64,000 bases of DNA, taken from Maritalea porphyrae. GTDB lineage: Bacteria; Pseudomonadota; Alphaproteobacteria; Rhizobiales; Devosiaceae. The notes under the pieces were generated by a model, which saw nothing but the letters and a program-made list of their open reading frames with translations, was not told the origin of the DNA and did no database searches. Positions 8,578 through 17,310 of the stretch are shown piece by piece (within the stretch, counting starts at the first letter, position 1; each line of letters starts with the position of its first letter). The position numbers were made by a program, and so were the translations under genes. The stretch lies in NCBI RefSeq assembly GCF_027213965.1, contig NZ_JAPWGX010000002.1:624412-688411 (forward strand), in the 5' to 3' direction.

Positions 8578-9197
8578 TTGCTTGCCTTTTTTAGTCGAAC
8601 ATAAAGCGCCCCTGCCCCGCCGTGGTTTTGCGCTGCCGCATCAATGCCCGCGACCATATGGATCAACGCGGGCTCCTTTAACCAACGTGGAACAAGATTG
8701 CGCAGCACGCCTTTTTGTTCAAACTCAGCATAGCCGGTGCGTTTGACGCCCTTGCCAGTGATCACCAAAACATTGCGGTCACCACGATGAAAGGAAACGC
8801 TAATGAAATGGATCAGAGCCGAATGGGCCTCGAATTGGCGCATACCGTGTAAATCAAGCGTTGCATCAATGGAAATCCGACCACGTGCGATTTTGCGGCG
8901 CAGTTTTTGATCCATTGGCTTGTCGGCTTTTGGCGCAAGGCTTACGGAATTGAAATGGGGCAAATGGCGGTCGGTATTATGGATGTGGGTGGCGAGCGGC
9001 GCCCAGCTTTTTGCGAGTGGGCGCACTTTTGCTCGCGGCCTTTTGATCTGGTCCTGATCGAGCGCGCTAGGCAATTCAGGCCGCTTGACCCGCAAGATGT
9101 TCTGCTCGCGGGGTTTAAGCGGACTGACCGACTTTGTCACTTCCGTCCAAAGGTGCCAATCAGCGATGTCTTTTGGCGGTTTTTTGGCGCGTGACAT
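8574..9197 (-). CDS. Smr/MutS2-domain protein
   Basis: The 207-residue product has a basic, low-complexity N terminus and a C-terminal Smr domain: DLHGMRQFEAHSALIHFI, then VLVITGKGVKRTG and the closing GGAGALYVRLKK. Smr domains are nucleases or nucleic-acid binders; the LDLHG and TGKG motifs of active members are present. It lies 22 bases after the Tim44-like gene. In many relatives a lytic transglycosylase gene (mltA) sits between these two; it is missing here. Confidence 0.9.
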   Translation of the reverse strand: MSRAKKPPKDIADWHLWTEVTKSVSPLKPREQNILRVKRPELPSALDQDQIKRPRAKVRPLAKSWAPLATHIHNTDRHLPHFNSVSLAPKADKPMDQKLRRKIARGRISIDATLDLHGMRQFEAHSALIHFISVSFHRGDRNVLVITGKGVKRTGYAEFEQKGVLRNLVPRWLKEPALIHMVAGIDAAAQNHGGAGALYVRLKKASK

Positions 9198-9218
9198 TTG
9201 TCGTATTGATCCGTTTGT

Positions 9219-9941
9219 TTAATCGAGCTGGTTGGTGCTGATCAGTTTCCAATTTGGATCGCGTGACTTTGTGTTGCGAGAAAAAGTCCATTCGTCGGAA
9301 ATATTCACCACTGCTTCTTCATCGCCATCAATCAATTCGCCATCGGCGTTTTTGGTAGCAGAAACCACTTGCGCAGCATATTGAATGGTCACATTTGCGA
9401 TTTTATTGTCCACCTCAGCGGCACGCAGCGTGACGTCAGAAAATCCAACAAAGGTAAAATCAACTGTTTCACCACGTGACTCTCGTTCCGCAATAGCGGA
9501 TTCAAAACCCTCGTAGACTTGTTTGTCTAATATCATTTTAAGGGTCTTGCGGTCCCCCTGCGCATAAGCCACCACAACCATTTCGTATGCAGAAATGGCG
9601 CCATCCATAAAGGATTTTGGGCTAAAGCTCTGGTCTTCTTCGATAATTTGGTTCAGGCCAACCGCAAGTGCTTCATCACCCTTTGCAAGGCGTTCAATTT
9701 CGGCATCCAATTTCAAGCGACGTTTTTGTGCGTCCAAATTCACAGGAGCGATTGGTCGTTCGCGGTTGGGCAGACTAACCACATTGCCTTCGTCCGCATC
9801 GCTTTCATTAATGGAAGCGTCTTTGTGCTCGGGTGGCTTTTCAAAGCCATCACGGGTGCCCAAGACATTTCGGAGACGCAGCAAAACCACCACGGCAACA
9901 ACCAAAAAGAATATCGTTGGAATGTCTATAAATTCGCCCAT
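9219..9941 (-). CDS. Tim44/TimA-family membrane-anchored protein
   Basis: A 240-residue protein with one N-terminal membrane anchor (IPTIFFLVVAVVVLLRL, residues 8-24), a polar linker, and a C-terminal Tim44-like (NTF2-like fold) domain including SPKSFMDGAISAYEMVVVAYAQGD and the terminal WTFSRNTKSRDPNWKLIST. In Caulobacter a related protein (TimA) is an inner-membrane protein of the cell envelope. It diverges from fxsA, the standard arrangement in these bacteria. Confidence 0.88.
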   Translation of the reverse strand: MGEFIDIPTIFFLVVAVVVLLRLRNVLGTRDGFEKPPEHKDASINESDADEGNVVSLPNRERPIAPVNLDAQKRRLKLDAEIERLAKGDEALAVGLNQIIEEDQSFSPKSFMDGAISAYEMVVVAYAQGDRKTLKMILDKQVYEGFESAIAERESRGETVDFTFVGFSDVTLRAAEVDNKIANVTIQYAAQVVSATKNADGELIDGDEEAVVNISDEWTFSRNTKSRDPNWKLISTNQLD

Positions 9942-10094
9942 ATCTGCCTCTATTTTATACCGTCACGCGGTACTCGTATTCTTTGTCAATCGCTCCTATA
10001 TATAGAACGAAACAGGCCTGTGACCAGCGCTGATACGCGCTATTTATGTGATTTGGTTCACTTTGTCCGGCTTTTTGATTGAAAGGAAGATGTT

Positions 10095-10583
10095 TTGGGA
10101 CGCTATTTGTTCGCACTGTTTTTGCTTGTACCGATTGTCGAGATTGCCATTTTTGTTGCAATGGGCGGGTTGGTTGGCTTTTGGTGGACCATGGGCGGCG
10201 TGGTGTTTACGGCCGTTTTGGGTTCATATTTGCTGCGGCTGCAAGGGTTTGCGGTGTGGGCTGAGGTCCAGGGCAAATTAGGTGCGGGCCAGTTCCCGGG
10301 ACGCTCCATTGTTGACGGTATCATGCTTGCGATTGCGGGTGCTTTGCTGCTCACCCCAGGTTTTTTTACCGATGCGGTTGGCTTCGCACTATTTGTGCCC
10401 CAAGTTCGCTATTTCATTTTTGAACAGTTGCGGCAGCGCATCAGCATTGTTTCCGCCAGCGGTTACACCCAATATTCATCTCAATATTCTGCGCAGGATC
10501 CCACCCATCGGCCATCTCCCTTGCAGAACGAAGACGGGGTGATTGACCTAGAAGACGAGCGTTGGCGCGGCAAAGACCAGTAA
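10095..10583 (+). CDS. fxsA: FxsA-family membrane protein (TTG start)
   Basis: The product of 162 residues begins MGRYLFALFLLVPIVEIAIF and continues with GFWWTMGGVVFTAVLGSYLLRLQG and the AIAGALLLTPGFFTDAVGFALF segment, giving three or four membrane helices of the FxsA family; the C-terminal tail is polar. E. coli FxsA limits phage T7 exclusion by the F plasmid, but its normal role is unknown. The start must be TTG at 10095, with AAGGAAG before it; the ATG at 10090 is in another frame. It diverges from the Tim44-like gene and precedes secB. Confidence 0.88.
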   Translation: MGRYLFALFLLVPIVEIAIFVAMGGLVGFWWTMGGVVFTAVLGSYLLRLQGFAVWAEVQGKLGAGQFPGRSIVDGIMLAIAGALLLTPGFFTDAVGFALFVPQVRYFIFEQLRQRISIVSASGYTQYSSQYSAQDPTHRPSPLQNEDGVIDLEDERWRGKDQ

Positions 10584-10675
10584 AATCGACGCATAAGGCG
10601 TTCGGTTCTTGCTGCTTTAGTCTAAAGATGATAGCCAAAACACCGAGTTTTTTTATTGGAAAGATGGGCAGATAA

Positions 10676-11173
10676 ATGGCCGAAGAAACACCGAACACAA
10701 CCGCTGATCAGAATGCACCACAACCCTCGTTGCACATTGTTGGCCAATATATCAAAGACCTCAGCTTTGAGAACCCAAATGCGCCGGCTTCGCTTGCCCC
10801 GGGTGCAGCACCGCAAATCGGCATTAGCATTAATGTTAGCGCGCAAAAACAAGACGAGAAGATTTACGCTGTTGAACTGACGATCAACGCAAAAGCTGAG
10901 CGCGATGACAATGTGCTGTTTAATGTTGAATTGGTCTATGGCGGCCTGTTCGACATTCAAAACTTCCCAGAAAACCAAATGCACCCACTTGTGATGATTG
11001 AATGCCCACGGCTGATTTTCCCGTTTGCACGTCAAATCCTTTCAAGCATCACTCAAAATGGCGGCTTCCCTCCATTGTTGATGGAACCTGTTGATTTTTC
11101 AGCGATTTACCGTCAGAACTTGGAAGCAGCTGCTGCGAAAATCAAAGAAGGCGAAGAGCCGACAGTTAATTAA
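10676..11173 (+). CDS. secB: Protein-export chaperone SecB
   Basis: A 165-residue protein with the SecB beta-sheet core: HIVGQYIKDLSFENPNAP, VELTINAKAERDDNVLFNVELVYGG, and the HPLVMIECPRLIFPFARQIL region that forms the tetramer and substrate groove. SecB holds preproteins unfolded and hands them to SecA. The C-terminal tail is short and acidic. It lies after fxsA and ends 13 bases from the convergent dnaQ stop, leaving no room for a separate terminator. Confidence 0.95.
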   Translation: MAEETPNTTADQNAPQPSLHIVGQYIKDLSFENPNAPASLAPGAAPQIGISINVSAQKQDEKIYAVELTINAKAERDDNVLFNVELVYGGLFDIQNFPENQMHPLVMIECPRLIFPFARQILSSITQNGGFPPLLMEPVDFSAIYRQNLEAAAAKIKEGEEPTVN

Positions 11174-11186
11174 TCTGTCTCTTTGA

Positions 11187-11891
11187 TTATTGGTTTTGTG
11201 ACCAGTATTTTTGCCAAATTGGCATATCGGACAAGCCAGCGACGAAGTCCTTGTGACTTTGTCGCTGTTTTTCATTTAGGGGTGAGGGTAAGGGCGTTGC
11301 GCGCTGTTTAACGCTGGTTTTGGATATAGAGATACCCGCTTCATCTTTTGTTTCTTGCGCAAGGCTGAAAGCGACCTGCCGGCCGCCGATTAGCTCAAGG
11401 TAGACCTCTGCTAAGATCTCACTGTCCAAAAGCGCGCCGTGCAGGGTACGACGGGACAAATCGATACCATAGTTTCGGCACAGCGCATCCAGATTAACCC
11501 GCGCTCCGGGATGTTTTTTGCGCGCCAGCAAAACTGTATCAATCACGTCATTTTCAATGCGCGGGAATTTGCTCCATTCGAGTTCAGCCTGCAAGAACCC
11601 CATATCAAAAGGGGCGTTGTGGATGATCAGTACAGAATCTTCAATGAAATCAATGAAATCTTGTGCCACATTTTTGAACAGTGGTTTATCTGCCAGAAAC
11701 TCTTCGGACAACCCATGCACTTTGAAGGCTTCTTCGGGCATGTCACGTTCTGGATTGCAGTATTTGTGGAATGTTTTGCCGGTTGGAATATGGTTCATCA
11801 GTTCAACACAGCCAATTTCCACCAACCGATCGCCCTTTGCAGCGCTCAAGCCTGTGGTTTCTGTATCAAGAACAATTTCCCGAATGCCCAT
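11187..11891 (-). CDS. dnaQ: DNA polymerase III epsilon subunit DnaQ
   Basis: A 234-residue 3'-5' exonuclease with the three Exo motifs: ExoI VLDTETTGLS, ExoII IIHNAPFDMGFL, and ExoIIIe HGALLDSEILAEVYLEL with the general-base His. The C-terminal part, which binds the polymerase alpha subunit, is present. It proofreads DNA synthesis. It is the last gene of the leftward maf-aroE-coaE-dnaQ group beside the origin. Confidence 0.96.
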   Translation of the reverse strand: MGIREIVLDTETTGLSAAKGDRLVEIGCVELMNHIPTGKTFHKYCNPERDMPEEAFKVHGLSEEFLADKPLFKNVAQDFIDFIEDSVLIIHNAPFDMGFLQAELEWSKFPRIENDVIDTVLLARKKHPGARVNLDALCRNYGIDLSRRTLHGALLDSEILAEVYLELIGGRQVAFSLAQETKDEAGISISKTSVKQRATPLPSPLNEKQRQSHKDFVAGLSDMPIWQKYWSQNQ

Positions 11892-11934
11892 TAATTAGAT
11901 CGCTTCTACTGGTCTTTGGATGTTGGTCGCCAGT

Positions 11935-12528
11935 TTAGTCATTCACCAGCGCCCGGCAAGTTTGAATGATGTCATCCACCATTTGTTGGGTTTGATCTGG
12001 CGTTTTCCCCGTATCTATCAAAAAATCGGCGCGCTGTTTTTTGTCCTGCTGGGACATTTGGCGCTCTTTGATGGCGGCGAATTTTTCTTCGCTCATGCCA
12101 GGACGCGCCATAGCGCGTTGCTTTTGTGTTTGATCATCGCAAAAAGTAACGGCGATTTTGTCGAGCGGGTAAGCCTTTCCCGTTTCAAATAGCAGTGGAA
12201 TTTCCAGTACGACCAGTTTTTGCCCAACATTTTGGTGAAAGGAGATAAATTCATGCATTTTTTGATGCACCAAAGGATGCACAATCGCTTCAAGTTGTGC
12301 CAGTTTACCTTTATCGCCCAAGACTTCGCCCGCTAGGGCTGCGCGATCAATTTTTCCATCAATAACCGCTTTTGGGAAAGCCTTACCGACAGGCACTATA
12401 GCTTCATTTTGATAAAGCTTATGTACTGCCTTATCAGCATCATAAATGGGCACATGACGTTTCCCAAACATTGAAGCGACGGTCGATTTTCCAGTGGCCA
12501 TGGAACCGGTAAGGCCAAGTTTTATCAC
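11935..12528 (-). CDS. coaE: Dephospho-CoA kinase CoaE
   Basis: A 197-residue P-loop kinase starting MIKLGLTGSMATGKSTVASMF (Walker A GSMATGKST). Other marks are VPIYDADKAVHKLY, LVVLEIPLLFETG and the Arg-rich R-MARPGMSEEKF region. It phosphorylates dephospho-CoA in the last step of coenzyme A synthesis. Its start overlaps the aroE stop by four bases. Confidence 0.95.
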   Translation of the reverse strand: MIKLGLTGSMATGKSTVASMFGKRHVPIYDADKAVHKLYQNEAIVPVGKAFPKAVIDGKIDRAALAGEVLGDKGKLAQLEAIVHPLVHQKMHEFISFHQNVGQKLVVLEIPLLFETGKAYPLDKIAVTFCDDQTQKQRAMARPGMSEEKFAAIKERQMSQQDKKQRADFLIDTGKTPDQTQQMVDDIIQTCRALVND

Positions 12529-13364
12529 GATTGTGCCCCCAATATCTTTTCACGCAACGTCGAACTAACCGTTGGCCGCGCGCCAAACCAGCGCTCAAAG
12601 CCGGGTACAGCCTGATGCAACAACATCCCGACCCCATCTACGGTTCGCAGGCCCGCTTGTCGTGCATCTACAAGCAATGGGGTTTCAAGCGGCGTATAGA
12701 CGATGTCGGTGACGATGGTATGTGTTTGTGCAAGGCTTAGATCGAGATCTTGAAACTTTGTCCCCCCCATTCCAACAGCACTTGTGTTAACGATCAAATC
12801 TGCATGCGGCGCTAATTTATTGAAATCACTGAGTAACGAAGCGACGAACGGCTTGTTTTCAAAAACTTTGTTTAAAGCGTTGCACAGGGATTGTGCGCGA
12901 TCGGAGGTCCGGTTCAGCACCCGAATGCTTTGGAAACCACGTTCTGCTAACCCAACCAGGACTGCCCGAGCAGCGCCGCCCGCACCCAAAACAATTGCGT
13001 TTTGTATTTCTTTGTCCCAATCAGCCAACCGCTGGTCTAAGTTGGCCAAAAAGCCATACTTATCTGTGTTGTCACCGATTAATCTGCCGTCTTCAAGCCA
13101 TAAGGTATTCACGGCGCCGATTTTTTCGGCTGTCGCTGTGATTTTGTCGCACAACGTCATTACCGCCTCCTTATGGGGAACGGTTACGTTGCCACCGATG
13201 AAGCTGCCACTTTTTATTTGATCCACAAACTCTGGCAAATCTATTGGGGCCACGTCGATTGCCACATAAGTTCCATCAATATTGAGCTCATCAAGCCAGT
13301 GGCCGTGTAGAATTGGGGATTTCGAATGGGAAATGGGGTGACCAATAACAAATGCACGTTTCAT
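12525..13364 (-). CDS. aroE: Shikimate dehydrogenase AroE
   Basis: A 279-residue enzyme with the substrate motif GHPISHSKSPILHG at the N terminus, NVTVPHKEAV (catalytic Lys) and the NADP-binding loop VLGAGGAARAVLVGL near residue 130, followed by NRTSDRA. It reduces 3-dehydroshikimate in aromatic amino acid synthesis. It begins at the base next to the end of maf and overlaps coaE by four bases. Confidence 0.95.
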   Translation of the reverse strand: MKRAFVIGHPISHSKSPILHGHWLDELNIDGTYVAIDVAPIDLPEFVDQIKSGSFIGGNVTVPHKEAVMTLCDKITATAEKIGAVNTLWLEDGRLIGDNTDKYGFLANLDQRLADWDKEIQNAIVLGAGGAARAVLVGLAERGFQSIRVLNRTSDRAQSLCNALNKVFENKPFVASLLSDFNKLAPHADLIVNTSAVGMGGTKFQDLDLSLAQTHTIVTDIVYTPLETPLLVDARQAGLRTVDGVGMLLHQAVPGFERWFGARPTVSSTLREKILGAQS

Positions 13365-13949
13365 CTAAATGGCTTTCTGTTCGCGCAACGCGCTTAGCAA
13401 AGGCAAGAGCGGTAAACCCAAAATGGTGAAATAGTCGCCATCTATTTCTTTAAAGAAACGAATTGAGGGCCCCTCTAATCGATAGCCACCAACACTTTGC
13501 AACAACCTTTCACCTTCCAATTCGATGACATGATCGCGTTCTTGGTTTGAAAAATCGTGCATTGTCAAATGGGCTAGGCTTTGATGCTGCCAAATAATAT
13601 TGCCGTTTTTAGCGAGTGATACTGCGGCGCAAAGCGTGTGTGTTTTGCCTTTTAACCCGTCTAATTGGTGGCGCAAACCTTCAATATCAATGGGTTTATG
13701 CAAATATGAATTATTAATACTCAAGGTTTGGTCTGCGCCGACGACAAGAGCCTGTGGATGACGCTGCGACACTTCAATGGCTTTAGCGTCTGCCAATTTT
13801 GCGGTTAGGTTTGGTTGATCAAAGGATGCATCGAGCTGTTTCGCTTCAATTTCTCGTTCATCGATTCGGGCAGTTTCTGCAGTGAATTGCAGACCTGCAT
13901 TCTGCATAAGTTGAATTCTTGTTTTGCTTTTTGATGCGAGAATGATCAT
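13365..13949 (-). CDS. maf: Maf-family nucleotide pyrophosphatase
   Basis: A 194-residue Maf/YhdE-type protein. It starts MIILASKSKTRIQLMQNAGL, slightly different from the commoner S-x-S-P-R-R form, then has LVVGADQTL, KGKTHTLCAA and the C-terminal VGGYRLEGPSIRFFKEIDGDYFTILGLPL. Maf proteins hydrolyse non-canonical or modified nucleotides to monophosphates. It is the first gene left of the probable origin. In many relatives a PPPK-type regulatory gene (the RP001 homologue) stands between maf and the origin; it is not here. Confidence 0.92.
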   Translation of the reverse strand: MIILASKSKTRIQLMQNAGLQFTAETARIDEREIEAKQLDASFDQPNLTAKLADAKAIEVSQRHPQALVVGADQTLSINNSYLHKPIDIEGLRHQLDGLKGKTHTLCAAVSLAKNGNIIWQHQSLAHLTMHDFSNQERDHVIELEGERLLQSVGGYRLEGPSIRFFKEIDGDYFTILGLPLLPLLSALREQKAI

Positions 13950-13980
13950 AATATCAAAGACTTAACCGGGTTGATTTGCG

Positions 13981-14400
13981 ATATCCACATAGTTATCCAC
14001 CGTTTGGGGGGCCAAATCGATAAGCGCGGGCAAATTTCGAGTTCCGTGATTTTTATACCCGTTGGTTTGAATCTCATCCACAGGATATGCTCGGTGGACA
14101 TTGATTGGTGTAAACACGTGCATATGTGGACAGTGAATTGATGTTCAATTCTATCCCAGTTTTTGCACAGGTTATCCCGTTAATATGAACAGGCAAAATA
14201 TATGTTAACGTTCCGGTAACCAATCGTTTTAAGGTTTTATTCACCATTTGGCGGCTTGGTTCTAAAATCAAACCCACAATTGGCGCGGATTTGCCACATG
14301 TGGACAAGACTTGTGGAACGAAAAGAATTCCTGCAAAACACAGGCATAAAGAAGAAGAAGAATCTAAGAATAGAATCTTATTTAGATAGGGATCGGATTA
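13981..14400. other. oriC: Probable chromosomal replication origin (oriC) between maf and hemE
   Basis: This 450-base non-coding gap holds five near-consensus DnaA boxes: ATATCCACA (13981), TTATCCACC (13993), TCATCCACA (14074), TTTTGCACA (14161, fits TTWTNCACA) and, reversed, TTGTCCACA (14307-14299). TTAA-N7-GTAA at 14205-14219 is one base from the CtrA site TTAA-N7-TTAA. The right end (about 14340-14400) is purine-rich and A/T-rich and could be the unwinding zone. Genes run away from it in both directions, and parAB with parS lie within 9 kb. In Caulobacter and several Hyphomicrobiales the origin is next to hemE. The short open frame 14074-14307 on the minus strand is not supported as a gene. 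Confidence 0.82.
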
Positions 14401-14401
14401 A

Positions 14402-15442
14402 TTGGTGGTAGAAAAGACGGGTCGGAAGTTACTGGATTGTGTCAGAGGATTTGTAGATGACGTGCCACCTATGTGGATTATGCGCCAAGCCGGACGGTAT
14501 TTACCTGAGTACCGGGAAGTGCGTGCATCCACTAAAGGATTTTTGGACCTATGCTACACGCCGCAAAAGGCTATTGAAGTAACATTACAGCCATTACGTC
14601 GCTTTGATCTTGATGCTGCAATCCTTTTTTCTGATATTTTGGTGATCCCCGATGCTTTGGGGCAGGATGTAAGGTTCGAAGTAGGTGAGGGACCAATTTT
14701 AACGGAAATCGAGAATGCTAATGATTTGGCTAAACTTGATGTTTCCAGGGTTCTTGAGCATTTAGCACCTGTTTTAGAAACTGTTCGTGGGGTTCGTGCA
14801 ACTATTGATGATGATAAGACCTTGATTGGTTTTTGTGGTGCACCTTGGACCGTAGCAACCTATATGCTTGGCGGGCGTGGATCTCCTGATCAAGCTAAAG
14901 CAAGACTTTTTGCGTTGGCTCATCCCGACCTTTTTGCGCAATTGATGGACATATTGGTTGAGGCCAGCGCGCAATATTTATTGGCCCAACTTGACGCCGG
15001 TGCAGATGTTGTACAGATTTTTGAAAGTTGGGCGCTGAACCTGGACGAAGTGAACTTTGAGAACTTCGTGGTCAAACCAACGGTGAAGCTGGTGAACAAA
15101 GTACGTGCTGTGCGCCCTGATGCGCCAATTATTGGGTTTCCGCGTGGCGCAGCAACTATGATCCCAGGGTATATTAAAGCAACTGGGGTTAATGCTGTTG
15201 GGTTGGACTATGCTATGCCGTTGGCTTATGCGCGGGACAATATTTCGCCATTGGCTACCGTTCAGGGCAATCTTGATCCCTTGCGTTTGGTTTCTGGTGG
15301 CAAGCAAATGCTTGATCGCGCTGATGAAATTGTTACAGCATTTAAAGGTCGGCCGCACATTTTTAATTTGGGACACGGTATTGTGCCGCAAACACCAATT
15401 GAAAATGTAGAGGCACTCGTAAACCACGTTAAGGGTCACTGA
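14402..15442 (+). CDS. hemE: Uroporphyrinogen decarboxylase HemE
   Basis: A 346-residue enzyme with the N-terminal substrate motif PPMWIMRQAGRYLPEYR and the second conserved region GFCGAPWTVATYMLGG; FPRGAA and GHGIVPQTP lie further on. It converts uroporphyrinogen III to coproporphyrinogen III in haem synthesis. No ATG is available near the start: TTG at 14402 or GTG at 14405 are both possible, with AGGG and GGA upstream. It flanks the probable origin and is followed four bases later by hemJ. Confidence 0.95.
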   Translation: MVVEKTGRKLLDCVRGFVDDVPPMWIMRQAGRYLPEYREVRASTKGFLDLCYTPQKAIEVTLQPLRRFDLDAAILFSDILVIPDALGQDVRFEVGEGPILTEIENANDLAKLDVSRVLEHLAPVLETVRGVRATIDDDKTLIGFCGAPWTVATYMLGGRGSPDQAKARLFALAHPDLFAQLMDILVEASAQYLLAQLDAGADVVQIFESWALNLDEVNFENFVVKPTVKLVNKVRAVRPDAPIIGFPRGAATMIPGYIKATGVNAVGLDYAMPLAYARDNISPLATVQGNLDPLRLVSGGKQMLDRADEIVTAFKGRPHIFNLGHGIVPQTPIENVEALVNHVKGH

Positions 15443-15446
15443 GCGA

Positions 15447-15872
15447 ATGGAATGGGTTAAAGCGCTGCATGTTATTTCTGTGATCGCTTGGATGGCGGGG
15501 CTTTTGTATTTGCCCCGACTATTTGTTTATCATTGCGATGCGGTGCATGGTTCTGTTCAGTCTGATACGTTTATCATTATGGAGCGGCGCTTGCTTAAAG
15601 CGATCATGACGCCTGCGATGATTGCCTCTTGGATCTTTGGATTGTGGTTGGTTTTTGGCTTTCAAATGGCAAGTATTGGTGACATTTGGGCCTGGATTAA
15701 AGGGCTTGGTGTTATTGGTCTCACGGGCGTTCATGTTCACTTGGCTGGTCATCAAAAGGCTTTTGCTGCGGGTGAAAACAAAAAACCAAGCCGCTATTTT
15801 CGTTTGATCAATGAAGTGCCAACGATATTGATGATATTGATTGTTATAATGGTGATTGTTAAGCCGTTTTAG
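15447..15872 (+). CDS. hemJ: Protoporphyrinogen oxidase HemJ
   Basis: A 141-residue membrane protein with four hydrophobic segments. The conserved His and Arg of HemJ are seen in ALHVISVIAWMAGLLYLPRLFVYH and MERRLLKAIMTPAMIASWIFGLW, with the Lys-rich RYFRLINEVPT before the last helix. HemJ is the oxygen-independent-family protoporphyrinogen IX oxidase of most alphaproteobacteria. It starts four bases after hemE, fitting a two-gene haem operon. Confidence 0.93.
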   Translation: MEWVKALHVISVIAWMAGLLYLPRLFVYHCDAVHGSVQSDTFIIMERRLLKAIMTPAMIASWIFGLWLVFGFQMASIGDIWAWIKGLGVIGLTGVHVHLAGHQKAFAAGENKKPSRYFRLINEVPTILMILIVIMVIVKPF

Positions 15873-16035
15873 CTTTTGAATTCGTGGATTTTGACGATTT
15901 TTCCTTGTCAAAGTTCACTATTTGCGATATACACCGCCAACTCCAACGAAACACATCGGTCCTTTCGACAAATCGACCTCGTTTACGTCTCCCCACCCCA
16001 TTATTATGATCTGCCAGCACCAGGATACGTCCTTT

Positions 16036-17301
16036 ATGCAGAATATGAAGCTCAGTGAGCTTAAGGCTAAAAAGCCAGCCGAATTGTTGGCGTTTGCCGA
16101 ACAAGTAGAAGTAGAAAACGCAAGCACATTGCGCAAACAAGAATTGATGTTTGCCATACTTAAAGAACTTGCTGAAAATGACGTAGACATCACGGGTGAG
16201 GGCGTTGTTGAGATTCTACCGGATGGATTTGGCTTCTTGCGCAGTCCTGATGCGAACTATTTGCCGGGTCCTGATGATATTTATGTGAGCCCATCACAGA
16301 TCCGCAAGTTTTCTTTGCGCACAGGGGATACTGTTGAGGGTCAAATCCGGTCCCCTAAAGATGGCGAGCGATATTTTGCTTTGCTTAAAGTGAATACGGT
16401 CAATTTTGAAGAACCTGAACGCGCACGGCACAAAATCAACTTTGACAATTTGACGCCGCTTTATCCTGAAGAACGTTTCAAAATGGAAGTTCAGGATCCC
16501 ACGAGTAAAGATAAGAGTGCGCGCATTATTGATTTGGTCGCACCTTTGGGCAAGGGCCAGCGTGCATTGATTGTTGCACCACCTCGAACAGGTAAGACCG
16601 TATTGTTGCAAAATATTGCACAATCAATCGCTACCAATCACCCAGAATGTTACTTGATCGTACTTTTGATCGACGAACGCCCTGAAGAGGTTACTGATAT
16701 GCAGCGCTCGGTGCGCGGCGAGGTGATTTCATCCACGTTTGATGAACCGGCCAGTCGTCACGTTCAAGTGGCGGAAATGGTTATTGAAAAAGCAAAACGT
16801 TTGGTCGAGCATAAGCGCGATGTTGTGATTTTGCTTGATTCGATTACCCGGTTGGGACGTGCCTACAACACCGTTGTCCCTTCCTCTGGCAAAGTATTGA
16901 CCGGTGGTGTGGATGCAAATGCGCTCCAGCGCCCTAAGCGTTTCTTTGGTGCTGCACGTAATATTGAAGATGGTGGTTCTCTTACGATCATATCAACGGC
17001 GCTGATCGATACCGGCAGTCGGATGGATGAAGTGATCTTTGAAGAGTTTAAGGGAACTGGGAACTCAGAGATTATTTTGGATCGCAAAGTAGCGGACAAG
17101 CGGATATTCCCAGCAATCGACATTACAAAATCTGGCACACGTAAAGAAGAGCTTTTGGTCGAACCCGAAATGCTCAAGAAAATGTATGTGCTGCGTCGTA
17201 TTTTGAATCCAATGGGCACCGTTGATGCTGTTGAATTCTTGCTCGACAAATTACGCCAAACAAAATCAAACACCGATTTCTTTGATTCAATGAACACCTA
17301 G
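16036..17301 (+). CDS. rho: Transcription termination factor Rho
   Basis: I use the ATG at 16036 ([18 protein letters not shown]), preceded by AGGA and giving 421 residues as in relatives; the frame is open 38 codons further but that extension is not Rho-like. The N-terminal RNA-binding domain includes [27 protein letters not shown], Walker A is [15 protein letters not shown] and Walker [13 protein letters not shown]; the Q- and R-loops follow. Rho is a ring helicase that ends untranslated transcription. A 160-base leader precedes it, which may carry the usual autoregulation. Confidence 0.96.
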   Translation: MQNMKLSELKAKKPAELLAFAEQVEVENASTLRKQELMFAILKELAENDVDITGEGVVEILPDGFGFLRSPDANYLPGPDDIYVSPSQIRKFSLRTGDTVEGQIRSPKDGERYFALLKVNTVNFEEPERARHKINFDNLTPLYPEERFKMEVQDPTSKDKSARIIDLVAPLGKGQRALIVAPPRTGKTVLLQNIAQSIATNHPECYLIVLLIDERPEEVTDMQRSVRGEVISSTFDEPASRHVQVAEMVIEKAKRLVEHKRDVVILLDSITRLGRAYNTVVPSSGKVLTGGVDANALQRPKRFFGAARNIEDGGSLTIISTALIDTGSRMDEVIFEEFKGTGNSEIILDRKVADKRIFPAIDITKSGTRKEELLVEPEMLKKMYVLRRILNPMGTVDAVEFLLDKLRQTKSNTDFFDSMNT

Positions 17302-17310
17302 GGCAATAAA

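Noticed and set aside
14074-14307. 77-residue minus-strand frame in the maf-hemE gap
   Set aside because: It is built from DnaA-box-rich DNA and shows no protein family; origin function explains the sequence better.
15922-16035. 38-codon N-terminal extension of rho
   Set aside because: The extension is not Rho-like, and the ATG at 16036 with AGGA gives the normal length.
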